From a virus: a DNA stretch of 44,661 nucleotides. Below the pieces are notes generated by a model. The model saw only the letters and a program-made list of their open reading frames with translations. It did not search any database and was not told the DNA's origin. The position numbers were made by a program, and so were the translations under genes. This document shows, in pieces, positions 24,080 through 34,000 of the stretch. The stretch spans positions 1-44,661 of IMG/VR virus record IMGVR_UViG_3300046787_000968; one strand, given 5' to 3'. Position 1 is the stretch's first letter; each line of letters starts with the position of its first letter.

Positions 24080-24563
24080 ACGTGAAACCGTCAAGATCGA
24101 AGGCCTGGCAGAACTGGGTAAAGCCCTGCGCGAATTGCCAGACCGTGTTGCCAAAAACGGCCTGCGTGTGTCGGTGTACGCCGGGGCCAAGGTCGTGCGG
24201 GACGAAGCCCGCGCCCGGGCACCCAAGGCGCAGCAGCCCTTGGGGCCGAACCAGCCCCCACCGGGCACCCTCAAACGCTCGGTGATCATGAAGCACATCC
24301 CCGAGCTCTCCAGCCTCACGCGCCAGACCTTCTTTGTGACGGTGCGTCACGGCAAGAAGTACCGCAAGCAGGGCAAAAAAGGCAACCTGTCCCAGGACGC
24401 CTGGTATTGGCGCTTTGTGGAGTTTGGCACCCGAAAGATGGCGGCACGCCCATTTCTGCGTCCGGCGCTCGAGGCCAAACGGCGCGAAGCCGCTCAGGCC
24501 ATGAAAGAGCGCTTGCAGCAGCGAGTGGCGCTGGAAGCCAAAAAATTCAGCACAAGACCTTAG
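24072..24563 (+). CDS. HK97 gp10-like neck/tail-joining protein
   Basis: 163 residues from ATG 24072: VKIEGLAELGKALRELPDRV, VVRDEARARAP and a late WRFVEFGTRKMAARPFLRPA block, all typical of HK97 gp10-type proteins, with a long basic C-terminal helix. The frame is open upstream but that part lies in the head-closure gene. Its product sits at the head-tail interface. Confidence 0.9.
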   Translation: MAKRETVKIEGLAELGKALRELPDRVAKNGLRVSVYAGAKVVRDEARARAPKAQQPLGPNQPPPGTLKRSVIMKHIPELSSLTRQTFFVTVRHGKKYRKQGKKGNLSQDAWYWRFVEFGTRKMAARPFLRPALEAKRREAAQAMKERLQQRVALEAKKFSTRP

Positions 24564-24572
24564 GAAACAGCG

Positions 24573-24917
24573 GTGCAGGACTTCTTTGACGCCATCCATA
24601 ACTTGGCCGGTGGTGAGGTGTACGCCCTGGTCGCTCCTGAAAGCGCCCAATACCCGGCCATCGTTTACACGCCCATCGCGCAAGAACACATCTTTGGCAT
24701 CGATGGGCCAAATTTGTCAGGAGGCCTGCAGCGCGTGCGCGTGCAGGTCGACACCTACGCCAGAACCTACCAGGAAGCCTTGCACCTGCAAGACCAGGTC
24801 CTGGCTGCGCTTTTGGCCGACATTAGCACCATCGCCGATGTGCGCATGGGGCTCAGTGAATTTGAAGCGCAAGCCCGGCTGTACCGGGTGAGCGTGGACT
24901 ACACCTACCACCGCTGA
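24573..24917 (+). CDS. Tail completion protein, DUF3168 family
   Basis: 114 residues from a GTG start with AGGA upstream. AQYPAIVYTPIAQEHIF, GGLQRVRVQVDTYARTYQEA and LYRVSVDYTYHR are typical of DUF3168 tail-terminator proteins, which cap the tail tube and join it to the head. It follows the gp10-like gene by 9 bp. Confidence 0.9.
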   Translation: MQDFFDAIHNLAGGEVYALVAPESAQYPAIVYTPIAQEHIFGIDGPNLSGGLQRVRVQVDTYARTYQEALHLQDQVLAALLADISTIADVRMGLSEFEAQARLYRVSVDYTYHR

Positions 24918-24964
24918 ATCCGTTTCAGCCCACAACAGTTTCACCGCACAACAGGAGCACGTGC

Positions 24965-25375
24965 ATGAGCAGCACCGCCATCACCGCACAGGGTATTGCC
25001 ATTGCCCGCTTTGGCACCACCACCTTTGAAACCATCCCCAACGTGGTCTCGTTTCAGGGGCCCGGAGGCCAGGCCTCGGTCATCGATGTGACCAATCTGG
25101 CCTCAACTTCCAAAGAAAAACGCGTGGGTTTGCGCGACGAAGGCCAGCTTTCGCTGAGTCTTCACTACAACCCCGAAGACGCAGTGCACCAGGGCCTGCG
25201 CACCGACCGCGCCAACCGCACCCGTCGTCAGTTTCGGATCACCTTCACCGATGTGGCTGCAGCCACTTGGACGTTTTACGGCTATGTCACGCAGTTCAGT
25301 GTGCAAGGCGGGGTGGACGCGGTGGTTGAAGCCAGCGTGACCATTGAAATCGACGGCGACATCACAGAAAGCTAA
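24965..25375 (+). CDS. Major tail tube protein
   Basis: 136 residues, beta-rich (FGTTTFETIPNVVSFQGPGG, VIDVTNLASTSKEKRVGL, WTFYGYVTQFSVQGGVDAVV), with the DVTNLASTSKE motif common in siphovirus tube subunits. It directly precedes the tail chaperone genes, the standard order. Subunits polymerise around the tape measure. Confidence 0.9.
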   Translation: MSSTAITAQGIAIARFGTTTFETIPNVVSFQGPGGQASVIDVTNLASTSKEKRVGLRDEGQLSLSLHYNPEDAVHQGLRTDRANRTRRQFRITFTDVAAATWTFYGYVTQFSVQGGVDAVVEASVTIEIDGDITES

Positions 25376-25379
25376 ACCC

Positions 25380-25745
25380 ATGAACCTCCTGTCCAAAGAA
25401 GCCATCCTATCTGCCGACGACCTGCCGCGCGAAATCGTGAGCGTTCCCGAATGGGGCGGTCAGGTGTACGTGCGCACCATGACCGGCACCGACCGCGACG
25501 CCTTTGAAGCCAGCCTGATCACGAGGGATTCAAACACCTCGTCTAACGATCAACGCATGCACAACGTGCGCGCGCGCCTGGTCTCGCTCACCTTGTGTAG
25601 CGAGTCGGGCGAGCGCATATTCCAAGATGGTGACATCGACGCCTTAGGCCGCAAAAGCGCCCGGGCGCTCGACCGGGTCTTTGCTGTGGCCCAGCGCCTG
25701 AACGGCATCGGCGCCGATGAGGCGCAAGCCGCAAAAAACGCCTGA
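25380..25745 (+). CDS. Tail assembly chaperone G
   Basis: 121 residues from ATG 25380: MNLLSKEAILSADDLPREIV, VYVRTMTGTDRDAFEASL. Lies between tube and tape-measure genes like lambda G. The final codons (GCA AAA AAC GCC TGA) include a slippery heptamer that allows a -1 frameshift into the next ORF. It works with the fusion product to wrap the tape measure during tail assembly. Confidence 0.9.
   Translation: MNLLSKEAILSADDLPREIVSVPEWGGQVYVRTMTGTDRDAFEASLITRDSNTSSNDQRMHNVRARLVSLTLCSESGERIFQDGDIDALGRKSARALDRVFAVAQRLNGIGADEAQAAKNA
25733..25739 (+). promoter_or_regulatory. -1 ribosomal frameshift site A AAA AAC
   Basis: The heptamer A-AAA-AAC fits the X XXY YYZ rule in the zero frame of the G gene, two codons before its stop. 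Slipping -1 continues as CGC CTG ATT and enters the T-type ORF without a stop. This parallels the lambda G/GT system, although lambda uses a different heptamer. Confidence 0.88.
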
Positions 25746-26092
25746 TTGCCAGCCCGGCCCGGCGCTTTGTGTTTCGGCTGGCGCTGACTTTGGGTCTTCC
25801 AGTGCGCGAGTTGCTGGCGCGCATGGGCTCTGACGAGCTCACCGAGTGGATGGCGTTTTATCAGTTGGAGCCCTTTGGGGATTTCCGGGCGGACTTGCGC
25901 TCGGCCATCGTCGCATCCACCTTGGCCAACGCCCACCGCAGCAAGGAGGGCAAGCCCTTCACGCCGGAGGACTTCATGCCCTTTGTGGATAAGAAAAACC
26001 GTTCAGATCAACCCAAGGCATCTGAAGCAGATGCGGCACGCCTGAACATCGCCCGCTTCAAGGCCATGTTCGCGCACCGCATCAAGAGATAA
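25739..26092 (+). CDS. Tail assembly chaperone T part, made as G-T fusion
   Basis: The -1 frame from 25739 encodes about 117 residues (RLIASPARRFVFRLALTLGL..., LLARMGSDELTEWMAFYQLE) ending before the tape measure. It resembles the DUF4035-type T domain. There is no good independent start or ribosome site; the GTG at 25769 is weak. The predicted fusion is about 237 residues. The C-terminal RLNIARFKAMFAHRIKR is basic. Confidence 0.85.
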   Translation, partial: RLIASPARRFVFRLALTLGLPVRELLARMGSDELTEWMAFYQLEPFGDFRADLRSAIVASTLANAHRSKEGKPFTPEDFMPFVDKKNRSDQPKASEADAARLNIARFKAMFAHRIKR

Positions 26093-26102
26093 GGCAACCC
26101 CC

Positions 26103-28577
26103 ATGGCTGATATCGGCTCCTTGGTCATCAAACTTGCAGCCGACACCGCCGAGTTTCAGGCCGATCTCGGGCGCAGTGCACGTTTGCTGGACAAGCACGC
26201 CTCGGACATGAAAGCCTCGCTGCAGCAGGTCGCTGGCGTTGCCCGAACCGCTTTTGCGGTGGTCATTGGCACCACTTCGGTGGCCGCACTGCGTGACTTT
26301 GTGACCCAGACCCTGGAGACTTCGGCAGCACTGCAAGGTCTGGCCGAGCAAACCGGGGCGAGCGCCACGGCGCTGTCGGGTTTTGCGCCCGTGGCCACCA
26401 TCTCGGGCACCGCGATGGACGCCATCGGCGGGAGTCTGGCCAAACTCTCCAAAGGTCTGGCGGGTGTAGACGATGAGACGGCCGGGGCCACCAAGGCGCT
26501 GCAGTTTTTAGGCATACGGGCCAAGGATGCCAGTGGCAACTTGCGCGATCCTGCCGAGGTCATGAACGATGTGGCCTTAAAGCTCTCTGAATTTGAAGAC
26601 GGCGCGGGCAAGACAGCCTTGGCCATGGAGCTCTTTGGCAAGTCGGGCGCGGCCATGCTGCCCTTCCTCAAAGACCTTGCAGAAAACCAGGACCTCAATA
26701 TTCGGCTCACGGCCCAGCAGATCGAGGAAGCGGATAACGCTTCCAAGGCGCTGGCGCGCATGAAGGCCGAGACAGGCTTTGTCGCTCAGACCCTGGTCAC
26801 GGCTGCGATCCCGTCCATGACGGTGCTGGCACAGGAGCTCAAGCAGGTGCTCTTTGGAGCGGACGATGCGGTGAGCGGTATCCAGCGCCTGCGCACCGAT
26901 GGCTCGCTCACCACCTGGGCGCAGATCACGGCGTACGCCATCGCCGTGGTCATCGACGCCCTGCGCGGCATTGGCCAGACCATCAAGTCGGTGATCGGCA
27001 GTTTCCAGGCGGTGTGGGCAGACATTGAGCTGGCGGGGACGTTTTTAGCGGGGGGCGAGGGGCTCAATCCATTTTCTGAAGAGAACCGCGCACGCCTCAA
27101 AGCGGCGCTGGACAAACGCAATGCCATCGTCGCGCAGGCCAACCAGAACTATGTCGAGCTTTGGGACATGCCGCTCTTGGCCGATGCGGTCACCAAACGC
27201 TTTGATGACATTCGAAAAGGCACCGATGCGAGCAACTCTGAAACAACTGCACCGGCGCCCCTCAAGCGCCTGAACTACAGCACCGCCACCACGGCCGTCA
27301 CAGCCACGGCCATGGCAGGCATCGACAGTGAACTCAAGCGACTGCAAGGCCTGGTGGATACAGAGTCGGGCATCCTCAAGGACCGCCAACGCATCATCGA
27401 CCTCTATGAAAACCAGGGCTACCTGAGTTTCAAGGAGGCCAGTGACGCCCGCTTGGCTGCGCAGCAAGATTTCACGCAAAAGCTCTCTGCCTTGTCCTTG
27501 GATGAGGAAACCGTTTTACGTAAAGGTCTCGACACGGTCGCTAAAACCAGCCAGGACAAACTCAAGCTCGAGGACAAGCTCCTGGAGATTGCCCTCAAAC
27601 GCCAAAAGCTCGAGCGTGATGCCCAGCAATCCGACCTGGAGCGACAGATCCGGCTGCCGGGCGAATCGCTCAAAGACCTGCAAGAGCAGGCCTCGCGCGG
27701 TCAGGCCCAGTTGCGTGCCAGCGAAGAGCAGATCAAAACCCTGCGCGAGACCGGCGCCATCAGCGAGTTGGACTCGCTGCGCCGCTTGGGTGAAGCCCGT
27801 CAGGAAAGTGCGAACCAGCTGGCCACACTGGCCGAGCAGGCGCGTGCCTTGGCAGACGCCGCCCCCGGCAATGAAAAACTCGCCGACGCCCTGCACAAAA
27901 TCGAAGAAGCCGCCCGCCAAGCGGCAGATGGCGCTCAGCTGTTGACGCAGCGGGCCAAGGAACTCTCGGATCCCGAAGCCGGATTTGCCAAGGGCATGCG
28001 CGCAGTGGCCGAAGAAGCTGAGCAGATTGGCAAGCAGATGGAAGCGGCAACAATCCGCGCGTTCAACGGCATGACCGATGCGCTGGTGGGCTTTGTGATG
28101 ACGGGCAAGCTCGACTTCAGGTCGCTGGCCAACTCCATCATCTCGGACCTGATCCGCATCCAGATCCAGCGCGCCATCACGCTGCCCCTGGCCAAAGCCA
28201 TGAGCAGTTTCTTTGGTTTTGCCGATGGCGGGGTCATGACGGCAGAGGGGCCATTACCGCTGCGGGGCTACGCCAGTGGCGGGATCGCCAATTCGCCGCA
28301 ACTGGCGGTGTTTGGCGAAGGCTCGCGGCCAGAGGCCTATGTGCCATTACCCGATGGGCGGACCATTCCCGTGACCATGAGCGGTGGCGCTGCTGGGGGC
28401 ATGGGTGCGGGTCATGTGTTCAACATTTCCGTGAATGTCTCTGACGCAGGTGCTGCCACACGGGGCGACAGCGCGGGCGGTCGTGACCTGGGCCAGGCAG
28501 TGGCCAACGCGGTACGCCAGGAGCTGCTGGCGCAAAAGCGGGCCGGTGGCTTGCTCGACAGCAGGAGGGCTTTGTAA
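26103..28577 (+). CDS. Tail tape measure protein (lambda H-like)
   Basis: 824 residues, close to lambda gpH. The N-terminal part (IGSLVIKLAADTAEFQADLG) and long helical coiled-coil centre (about 440-640, many LRASEEQIKTL-type heptads) set tail length. A hydrophobic stretch around residues 275-310 may insert in membranes. The C-terminal block DFRSLANSIISDLIRIQIQR, FADGGVMTAEGP and YASGGIANSPQLAVFGE is the lambda tape-measure C-terminal domain, cleaved in lambda. Confidence 0.94.
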   Translation: MADIGSLVIKLAADTAEFQADLGRSARLLDKHASDMKASLQQVAGVARTAFAVVIGTTSVAALRDFVTQTLETSAALQGLAEQTGASATALSGFAPVATISGTAMDAIGGSLAKLSKGLAGVDDETAGATKALQFLGIRAKDASGNLRDPAEVMNDVALKLSEFEDGAGKTALAMELFGKSGAAMLPFLKDLAENQDLNIRLTAQQIEEADNASKALARMKAETGFVAQTLVTAAIPSMTVLAQELKQVLFGADDAVSGIQRLRTDGSLTTWAQITAYAIAVVIDALRGIGQTIKSVIGSFQAVWADIELAGTFLAGGEGLNPFSEENRARLKAALDKRNAIVAQANQNYVELWDMPLLADAVTKRFDDIRKGTDASNSETTAPAPLKRLNYSTATTAVTATAMAGIDSELKRLQGLVDTESGILKDRQRIIDLYENQGYLSFKEASDARLAAQQDFTQKLSALSLDEETVLRKGLDTVAKTSQDKLKLEDKLLEIALKRQKLERDAQQSDLERQIRLPGESLKDLQEQASRGQAQLRASEEQIKTLRETGAISELDSLRRLGEARQESANQLATLAEQARALADAAPGNEKLADALHKIEEAARQAADGAQLLTQRAKELSDPEAGFAKGMRAVAEEAEQIGKQMEAATIRAFNGMTDALVGFVMTGKLDFRSLANSIISDLIRIQIQRAITLPLAKAMSSFFGFADGGVMTAEGPLPLRGYASGGIANSPQLAVFGEGSRPEAYVPLPDGRTIPVTMSGGAAGGMGAGHVFNISVNVSDAGAATRGDSAGGRDLGQAVANAVRQELLAQKRAGGLLDSRRAL

Positions 28578-28913
28578 ATGGCCGTGTTCACATGGATTCC
28601 ATCGCTGGGGGCTAGCCTGGCCATGCGGCCCAATGTGCGGCGGGTGGCATTTGGCGATGGGTATGAGCAGCGCCTGGCCTTTGGCATCCACACCCAAGCC
28701 GAGGTCTGGACGTTGGAGTTTCGTGGGCGGACCACGCAGGATGCCGGAGCGATCGACGATTTCTTGCGCGCTCGCGGGGGTGTGCAGGCCTTTGAGTGGA
28801 CCACCCCGGCAGGCACTGCTGCCAAGTTCACCTGCGAAGAGTGGAGCCGCTCGGTAGATGAGCCCGACGTCGAGACTGTGCGGGCCACATTCAAACAGGT
28901 GTTTGATCTGTGA
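28578..28913 (+). CDS. M: Minor tail protein M homologue
   Basis: 111 residues: FTWIPSLGASLAMRPNVRRV, AFGDGYEQRLAFGIH, FEWTTPAGTAAKFTCEEW, the lambda gpM pattern. It is part of the tail tip. The ATG follows the tape-measure stop directly, and the stop overlaps the L start by one base (TGATG). Confidence 0.9.
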   Translation: MAVFTWIPSLGASLAMRPNVRRVAFGDGYEQRLAFGIHTQAEVWTLEFRGRTTQDAGAIDDFLRARGGVQAFEWTTPAGTAAKFTCEEWSRSVDEPDVETVRATFKQVFDL

Positions 28914-29632
28914 TGACCGAACAAGCCAAGACTTCCCCAGCGATCACCTCAGAAATCCAGAAACTCGCCCCCAGCGCCGTGATCGAGCTCTTTGTGCTGG
29001 ACCTGTCGCTCTTTGGCCAGGGACCAGTGAGGTTCCATGCGGGCACCAACGCCCTCATGCAGCGCGTGGTCTGGCAAGGCCACGCCTATGAAGCGTTCCC
29101 GATCCAGGTTGAGGGCTTTGAATTCAATGGTGGCGGTCAGGTGCCACGTCCCCGGCTGCGGGTGGCCAATGTCACGGGCTCGATCACCGCGCTCGTGCTG
29201 AGCTACCAGGACCTGGTGGGAGCCAGGATCACCCGCAAACGGACCCTGGCCAAGTACCTCGATGCGGTCAATTTTGCGGACGGCGTGAACCCTACGGCAG
29301 ATCCTTTGGCTGAGTTCGCCGACGACGTTTACTGCGTTGACCGCAAGTCGCGTGAAACGCGCGAGGTGGTCGAGTTCGAGTTGGCTGCGTCCTTTGATCT
29401 CGAAGGCGTCAGCTTGCCGCGTCGTCAGATTGTGCAAAACGTCTGCCCCTGGTCCTACCGGGGTGCCGAGTGCGGCTACACGGGCAGTGCGTATTTCAAC
29501 GCGAATGACGAGGTGGTGAGCAGCAAGGCGCAAGACGCCTGTGGCAAACGCCTGGCCTCTTGCCAGCGGCGCTTTGGTGACCATGCCGAATTGCCATTCG
29601 GGGGCTTTCCGGCGGCTGGCTTGTTCCGTTGA
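28913..29632 (+). CDS. L: Minor tail protein L homologue, probable Fe-S protein
   Basis: 239 residues from ATG 28913. Conserved tail-tip features: IEGFEFNGGGQ-like motif (VEGFEFNGGGQVPRPRLRVA) and a C-terminal cysteine set (VYC, NVC, AEC, DAC, ASC). Lambda gpL is known to bind an iron-sulphur cluster through such cysteines, so this homologue probably does too. It interacts with K, I and J. Confidence 0.9.
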   Translation: MTEQAKTSPAITSEIQKLAPSAVIELFVLDLSLFGQGPVRFHAGTNALMQRVVWQGHAYEAFPIQVEGFEFNGGGQVPRPRLRVANVTGSITALVLSYQDLVGARITRKRTLAKYLDAVNFADGVNPTADPLAEFADDVYCVDRKSRETREVVEFELAASFDLEGVSLPRRQIVQNVCPWSYRGAECGYTGSAYFNANDEVVSSKAQDACGKRLASCQRRFGDHAELPFGGFPAAGLFR

Positions 29633-29648
29633 TGAATGCGGTCCATCC

Positions 29649-29678
29649 ATGAATGAAATCACTGAATGAATGAAATCA
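29649..29678 (+). repeat. Duplicated start region, 13-bp direct repeat
   Basis: ATGAATGAAATCA occurs at 29649-29661 and again at 29666-29678. The first copy opens a six-codon ORF (MNEITE, stop at 29667-29669) that overlaps the second ATG, the start of the K-like gene. It may be a leader that reinitiates at the real start or a replication slip. Confidence 0.6.
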
Positions 29679-30391
29679 ATCAATCTCTGGCCTTGGCCCA
29701 CGCCGCCAAAGAGTTTCCCCGTGAAGCCTGTGGGCTGCTGGTCATTCAAAAGGGCCGCGAAGTCTATTGCCCTTGCCGCAACATCGGGGTAGGTACCGAC
29801 CAGTTCGTGATCCACCCCGAAGACTATGTGGCAGCCGACCGACAGGGCGAAATCGTTGGGGTGTTCCATTCGCACCCGAACTTGCCCCCTGAGCCCAGTC
29901 AGGCCGACCGTGTGGCCTGCGAGGCCACAGGGCTGCCCTGGTTCATCGTGTCGTTTCCCGCTGGTCAATGGGTGCAGATCAAGCCTGAGGGCTATGTCGC
30001 GCCCCTGGTGGGCCGTCAATGGGCACATGGGGTACTTGACTGCTACGCCCTGGTGCGCGACTGGTACGTGCAAGAGCGTGGCATCGAACTGCCCAATTTT
30101 GAGCGCTTTGATGAGTGGTGGAAGCGCGGCATGAACCTGTACCTGGAAAACTTTGGATCCGCCGGGTTTGAGGATACGGATCTGACGGATCGGACAGATC
30201 TGAAGGTGGGGGATGTGTTCTTGATGCAGGTCGCCTCCCCTGTGCCCAACCATGCGGCGGTGTATCTGGGTGACGGTTTGATCCTGCACCACTTGCAAGG
30301 CAGGCTCTCGAGTCGCGACGTGTACGGCGGCTACTGGCAAAAGGTCACCACCCACGCGCTGCGGCATCCAGACCTGCACCCGCATCTTTAA
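29666..30391 (+). CDS. K: Tail assembly protein K homologue (JAMM + NlpC/P60)
   Basis: 241 residues. The N-terminal JAMM metalloprotease-like domain has Glu near EACGLL and the HSHPN...PSQAD motif (about 75-88). The C-terminal NlpC/P60 domain has catalytic Cys in GVLDCYALVRDW and His in PNHAAVYLGDG. Lambda gpK shares this two-domain layout and is thought to cut peptidoglycan during DNA entry. The start lies in a duplicated ATGAATGAAATCA element. Confidence 0.92.
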   Translation: MNEINQSLALAHAAKEFPREACGLLVIQKGREVYCPCRNIGVGTDQFVIHPEDYVAADRQGEIVGVFHSHPNLPPEPSQADRVACEATGLPWFIVSFPAGQWVQIKPEGYVAPLVGRQWAHGVLDCYALVRDWYVQERGIELPNFERFDEWWKRGMNLYLENFGSAGFEDTDLTDRTDLKVGDVFLMQVASPVPNHAAVYLGDGLILHHLQGRLSSRDVYGGYWQKVTTHALRHPDLHPHL

Positions 30392-30435
30392 CCATTTCTT
30401 TTACCGCTCTTAAAACTTGCAGCACGAGTCTTGCC

Positions 30436-31032
30436 ATGGCCACGATCCTTCTTCTCGGTGAACTGGGCAGGCGCTTTGGGCGTCGCCATCAGATGGCGGT
30501 GGCTTCGGCCGCCGAGGCGGTGCGGGCCCTTTGTGCGAATTTTCCGCAGTTTGAGCGCGAGTTGGTCTCCTCTGGCGAGCGGGGTGTGGGCTACAGGGTG
30601 CTGGCCGGGCGGGACCAACTCGCGCTCGACCGATTGCATGAACCCACCGGCCAGCAGCGCATCACCATCGCGCCTGTGGTCTCGGGAGCGGGCGGCAACG
30701 GTCTAGGTCAGATCCTGCTGGGGGCAGCTTTGATCGCTGTGTCCTGGTGGAACCCGATGGGCTGGGCAGCCGCTGGCTCATTCTTGTCGCAAGCGACCCT
30801 GTATTCGGTAGGCACATCCATGATCCTGGGCGGTGTGGCCCAGATGATTGCGCCCACCGCCAAAGCTTCAGATCCGTCCGAGCGCCCAGAAAACCGCCCC
30901 AGTTATGTGTTCAACGGGGCCGTGAATACCACCGCCCAAGGCCATCCCGTGCCAGTGGGCTACGGCCGCATGATCGTGGGTTCGGCTGTGATCAGTGCGG
31001 GCATCGATGTCGATGAAATACCTGTCCTTTAA
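30436..31032 (+). CDS. I: Tail assembly protein I homologue
   Basis: 198 residues with an N-terminal ubiquitin-like region (ATILLLGELGRRFGRRHQMA), a Gly/Ala-rich hydrophobic segment (GLGQILLGAALIAVSWWNPM, about 95-130), and YGRMIVGSAVISAGIDVDEI at the end. This is the lambda gpI pattern. It lies between K and J as expected. Confidence 0.9.
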   Translation: MATILLLGELGRRFGRRHQMAVASAAEAVRALCANFPQFERELVSSGERGVGYRVLAGRDQLALDRLHEPTGQQRITIAPVVSGAGGNGLGQILLGAALIAVSWWNPMGWAAAGSFLSQATLYSVGTSMILGGVAQMIAPTAKASDPSERPENRPSYVFNGAVNTTAQGHPVPVGYGRMIVGSAVISAGIDVDEIPVL

Positions 31033-31055
31033 ATCCCTGTTGATGAGATCACTGC

Positions 31056-34000
31056 ATGAATCTGATGCCGGCTTCAAAACCTTTGATCATCGGCGCAGGC
31101 GGTGGCGGCAAGTCCGGTGGCGGTAGCGCCCGTGTGGCCCAAGAAGCTGCCGACAGCTTGCGCTCCAAAGCCTACGCCCGTGTGGTCGATTTGGTGTGCG
31201 AAGGAGAAATCGAAGGCCTGGTGCAGGGCCTGCAGTCGGTCTTTCTGGACGACACGCCGATTCAGAATGCCGATGGCAGCTACAACTTTTCTGGGGTGAC
31301 GCTTGAAAGCCGCCCCGGCACCCAGCAGCAGGGCTACATCCCGGGCTTTGCCTCGGTAGAAAACGAGGTCTCGGTCGGCGTGGAATGCAAGTTTGCCAAG
31401 CCGGTCGTGCGCGCCATCACCGACCCCGACGTGGACGCTGTGCGCCTCAAAGTGAGCATGCCCGCGCTCACCTTGCAGGACACGACCAACGGCGACTTGA
31501 ACGGCACATCGGTCAGCTATGCGATCGACTTGCAGTCAGCAGGCGCTGGTTTTGTTCAGGCGCTCACCGACACGGTTTCTGGCAAGACCACCTCGCGCTA
31601 CCAACGCAGTTACTACGTGCCGCTGTCCGGCACAGGTCCTTGGGATGTCCGCCTTCGCAGGCTGACCGAAGACGCGACCCAAAGCAGCCTGCAAAACAAG
31701 ACCTTCCTAGACTCGTACACCGAGGTCATCGAGAGCAAGCTGCGCTACCCCAACAGCGCCTTGATGGCCCTGCGGGTGGACGCCTCGCAGTTCAACGCCA
31801 TCCCCCGGCGCAGCTATGAGCTCAAACTCCTGCGTGTGCGGGTGCCGTCCAACTACGACCCGGAGTCTCGCGCATACGCGGGTGTCTGGGACGGCACCTT
31901 CAAGGTGGCCTGGACGGACAACCCGGCTTGGTGTTTTTACGATCTGGTCACCAACACCCGTTATGGCTTGGGGCATTTCATCCCAGAGTCTCAGGTTGAC
32001 AAGTGGGCGCTGTACCGGGTGGCCCGTTACTGTGATGAACTGGTGCCCGATGGCCTGGGTGGGCACGAGCCCCGCTTCACCTGCAACCTCTACCTGCAAA
32101 CCCGCGAGCAGGCCTACAAAGTGGTGCAGGACATGGCTTCGGTCTTTCGGGGCATGGCCTATTGGTCGGGTGGTGCCATCACCGTCACGCAAGATGCGCC
32201 CCAAGACCCGGTCTATCAGTTCACTGCTGCCAACGTCATCGATGGCGAGTTCGCCTTACAGGGCTCGTCCGCCAAGGCTCGGCACACCGTGGCCCTGGTC
32301 AGCTGGGTCGATCCGGAGGATTTTTACAGACAGAAGGTGGAATACGTTGAGGACGTCGCGGGCATCGCGCGCTACGGCGTGGTGCAAGCCGATGTGGTGG
32401 CCATGGGCTGCACCTCGCGCGGGCAGGCCAACCGGGTGGGCAAGTGGCTGCTGTATTCAGAGCAGTCCGAATCAGAAATCATCACTTTCCGCACAGGCTT
32501 GGAGGGTGCGGTGGTGCGCCCGGGCGATGTCATCCAGATGGCCGATCCGAGTCGGGGCGGCATGCGCCTTGGGGGGCGCGTCGCAGCAGCTACCACCACC
32601 AGCGTTACCCTGGACCAGGATTTGCCAGCCGATTTACCCTGGCGGCTTTCGGTGATCTTGCCGAGCGGAGCCGTGGAAGAGCGCTTGGTGGGGGCCACTT
32701 TCGCATCGGCCAGCGGTGATGCACACGCTCGGCGAACCCTCACGGTCACCATCCCCTTCAGCATGGCACCGCAAACCGATGCCATCTGGGTACTGGCTTC
32801 TTCCATCATCGAGCCGCAACTGTTTCGGGTGGTGTCAGTGGCCGAGCGCGAGCCCGGTGTGCATGAAGTCACGGCTCTGGCCCACAACCCGGGCAAGTAC
32901 GCGGCCATTGAAGAGGGCCTGGCGCTGCAGCCGCGCGCCATCACGGTGCTGTCGGACATGCCTGCCGCCCCCACAGCCCTCAGCATGCAAGAGAGCCTGT
33001 ACCGGGTCAAAGACCGGGCGCAGGTGCTTGTCCAACTGTCCTGGGCTGAAGTGCCCGCGGCCATTGCTTACCGGCTTTCCTACCGGGTGGGCGGAGGCAA
33101 CTTCGTGAGCTTGCCGCTGGTGAGCGCCAATTACGCAGAAATCCGCGATGCCCAGGAGGGTGAGTACGAGTTCAGCTTAAGGGCCATTGGCATCACCCGC
33201 AAGGAGAGCGCGCCCGCCACACTCAGCGCCACGGTGCTGGGCAAGACACTGCCCCCATCGGATGTGACCGGCTTTACCGTGCAGCGGCGCATGTCCGATC
33301 TGCTGCTGAGCTGGGACGAACTGCCCGATGCTGATCTGGCGGGCTACGAGGTGCGGGTTGGGCCTGGCTGGGACGACGCCCAACTGGTTGCCAAGACCTT
33401 AGGCACCCAGATGGTTCACGACCAGGACGCAGCAGGGCAGTACCCGTACCACATCCGCGCTTACGACACTTCGGGCCAATACAGCGCGCATGTCACCACC
33501 TTTGTGTTGACCTTGCCGGCCCCGGCCACGGTGCGCCAGTTCGATGTGGTGCAGTCGGCCAACCGGCTGGAGTTTCGCTGGCAACCCAACCCTGAGCCCG
33601 AGGTGGTGGGCTACGAGCTGCGAGAAGGTGCGGCATGGGACGCCTCGCTCTTTGTGGCCGAGGTCAAGTCCACCAGCTACACGCTGCCCTCAGGCTTTGA
33701 TGGCGAGCGCAAATTCTGGATCAAGGCGATCGCCTCGCCCGGCATCTACAGCGACACGCCCACTTTCGTCTCGACTGTGGTGGCCCAGCCGCAAAACGCC
33801 AATCTGATCCTCGAGCGTGACGAGCAAGCAGGGGGCTTTGCTGGCACCATGCATTTCGCCTCGGTGGTCACGGTCAATGGCAAAAACGTGCTGCGCATGA
33901 ACACCGGCGCGCAAGTGGCCGAATACCTTTTCGAGCTGGATCTGGTCTCGCCCATCCGGGCACAGAACACCTTGCTCAGCAGCCTGGGCGCTTCGGTCGA

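Noticed and set aside
28949-30385. 478-codon minus-strand frame
   Set aside because: Opposite the well-supported L and K homologues, with no ribosome site or recognised motif.
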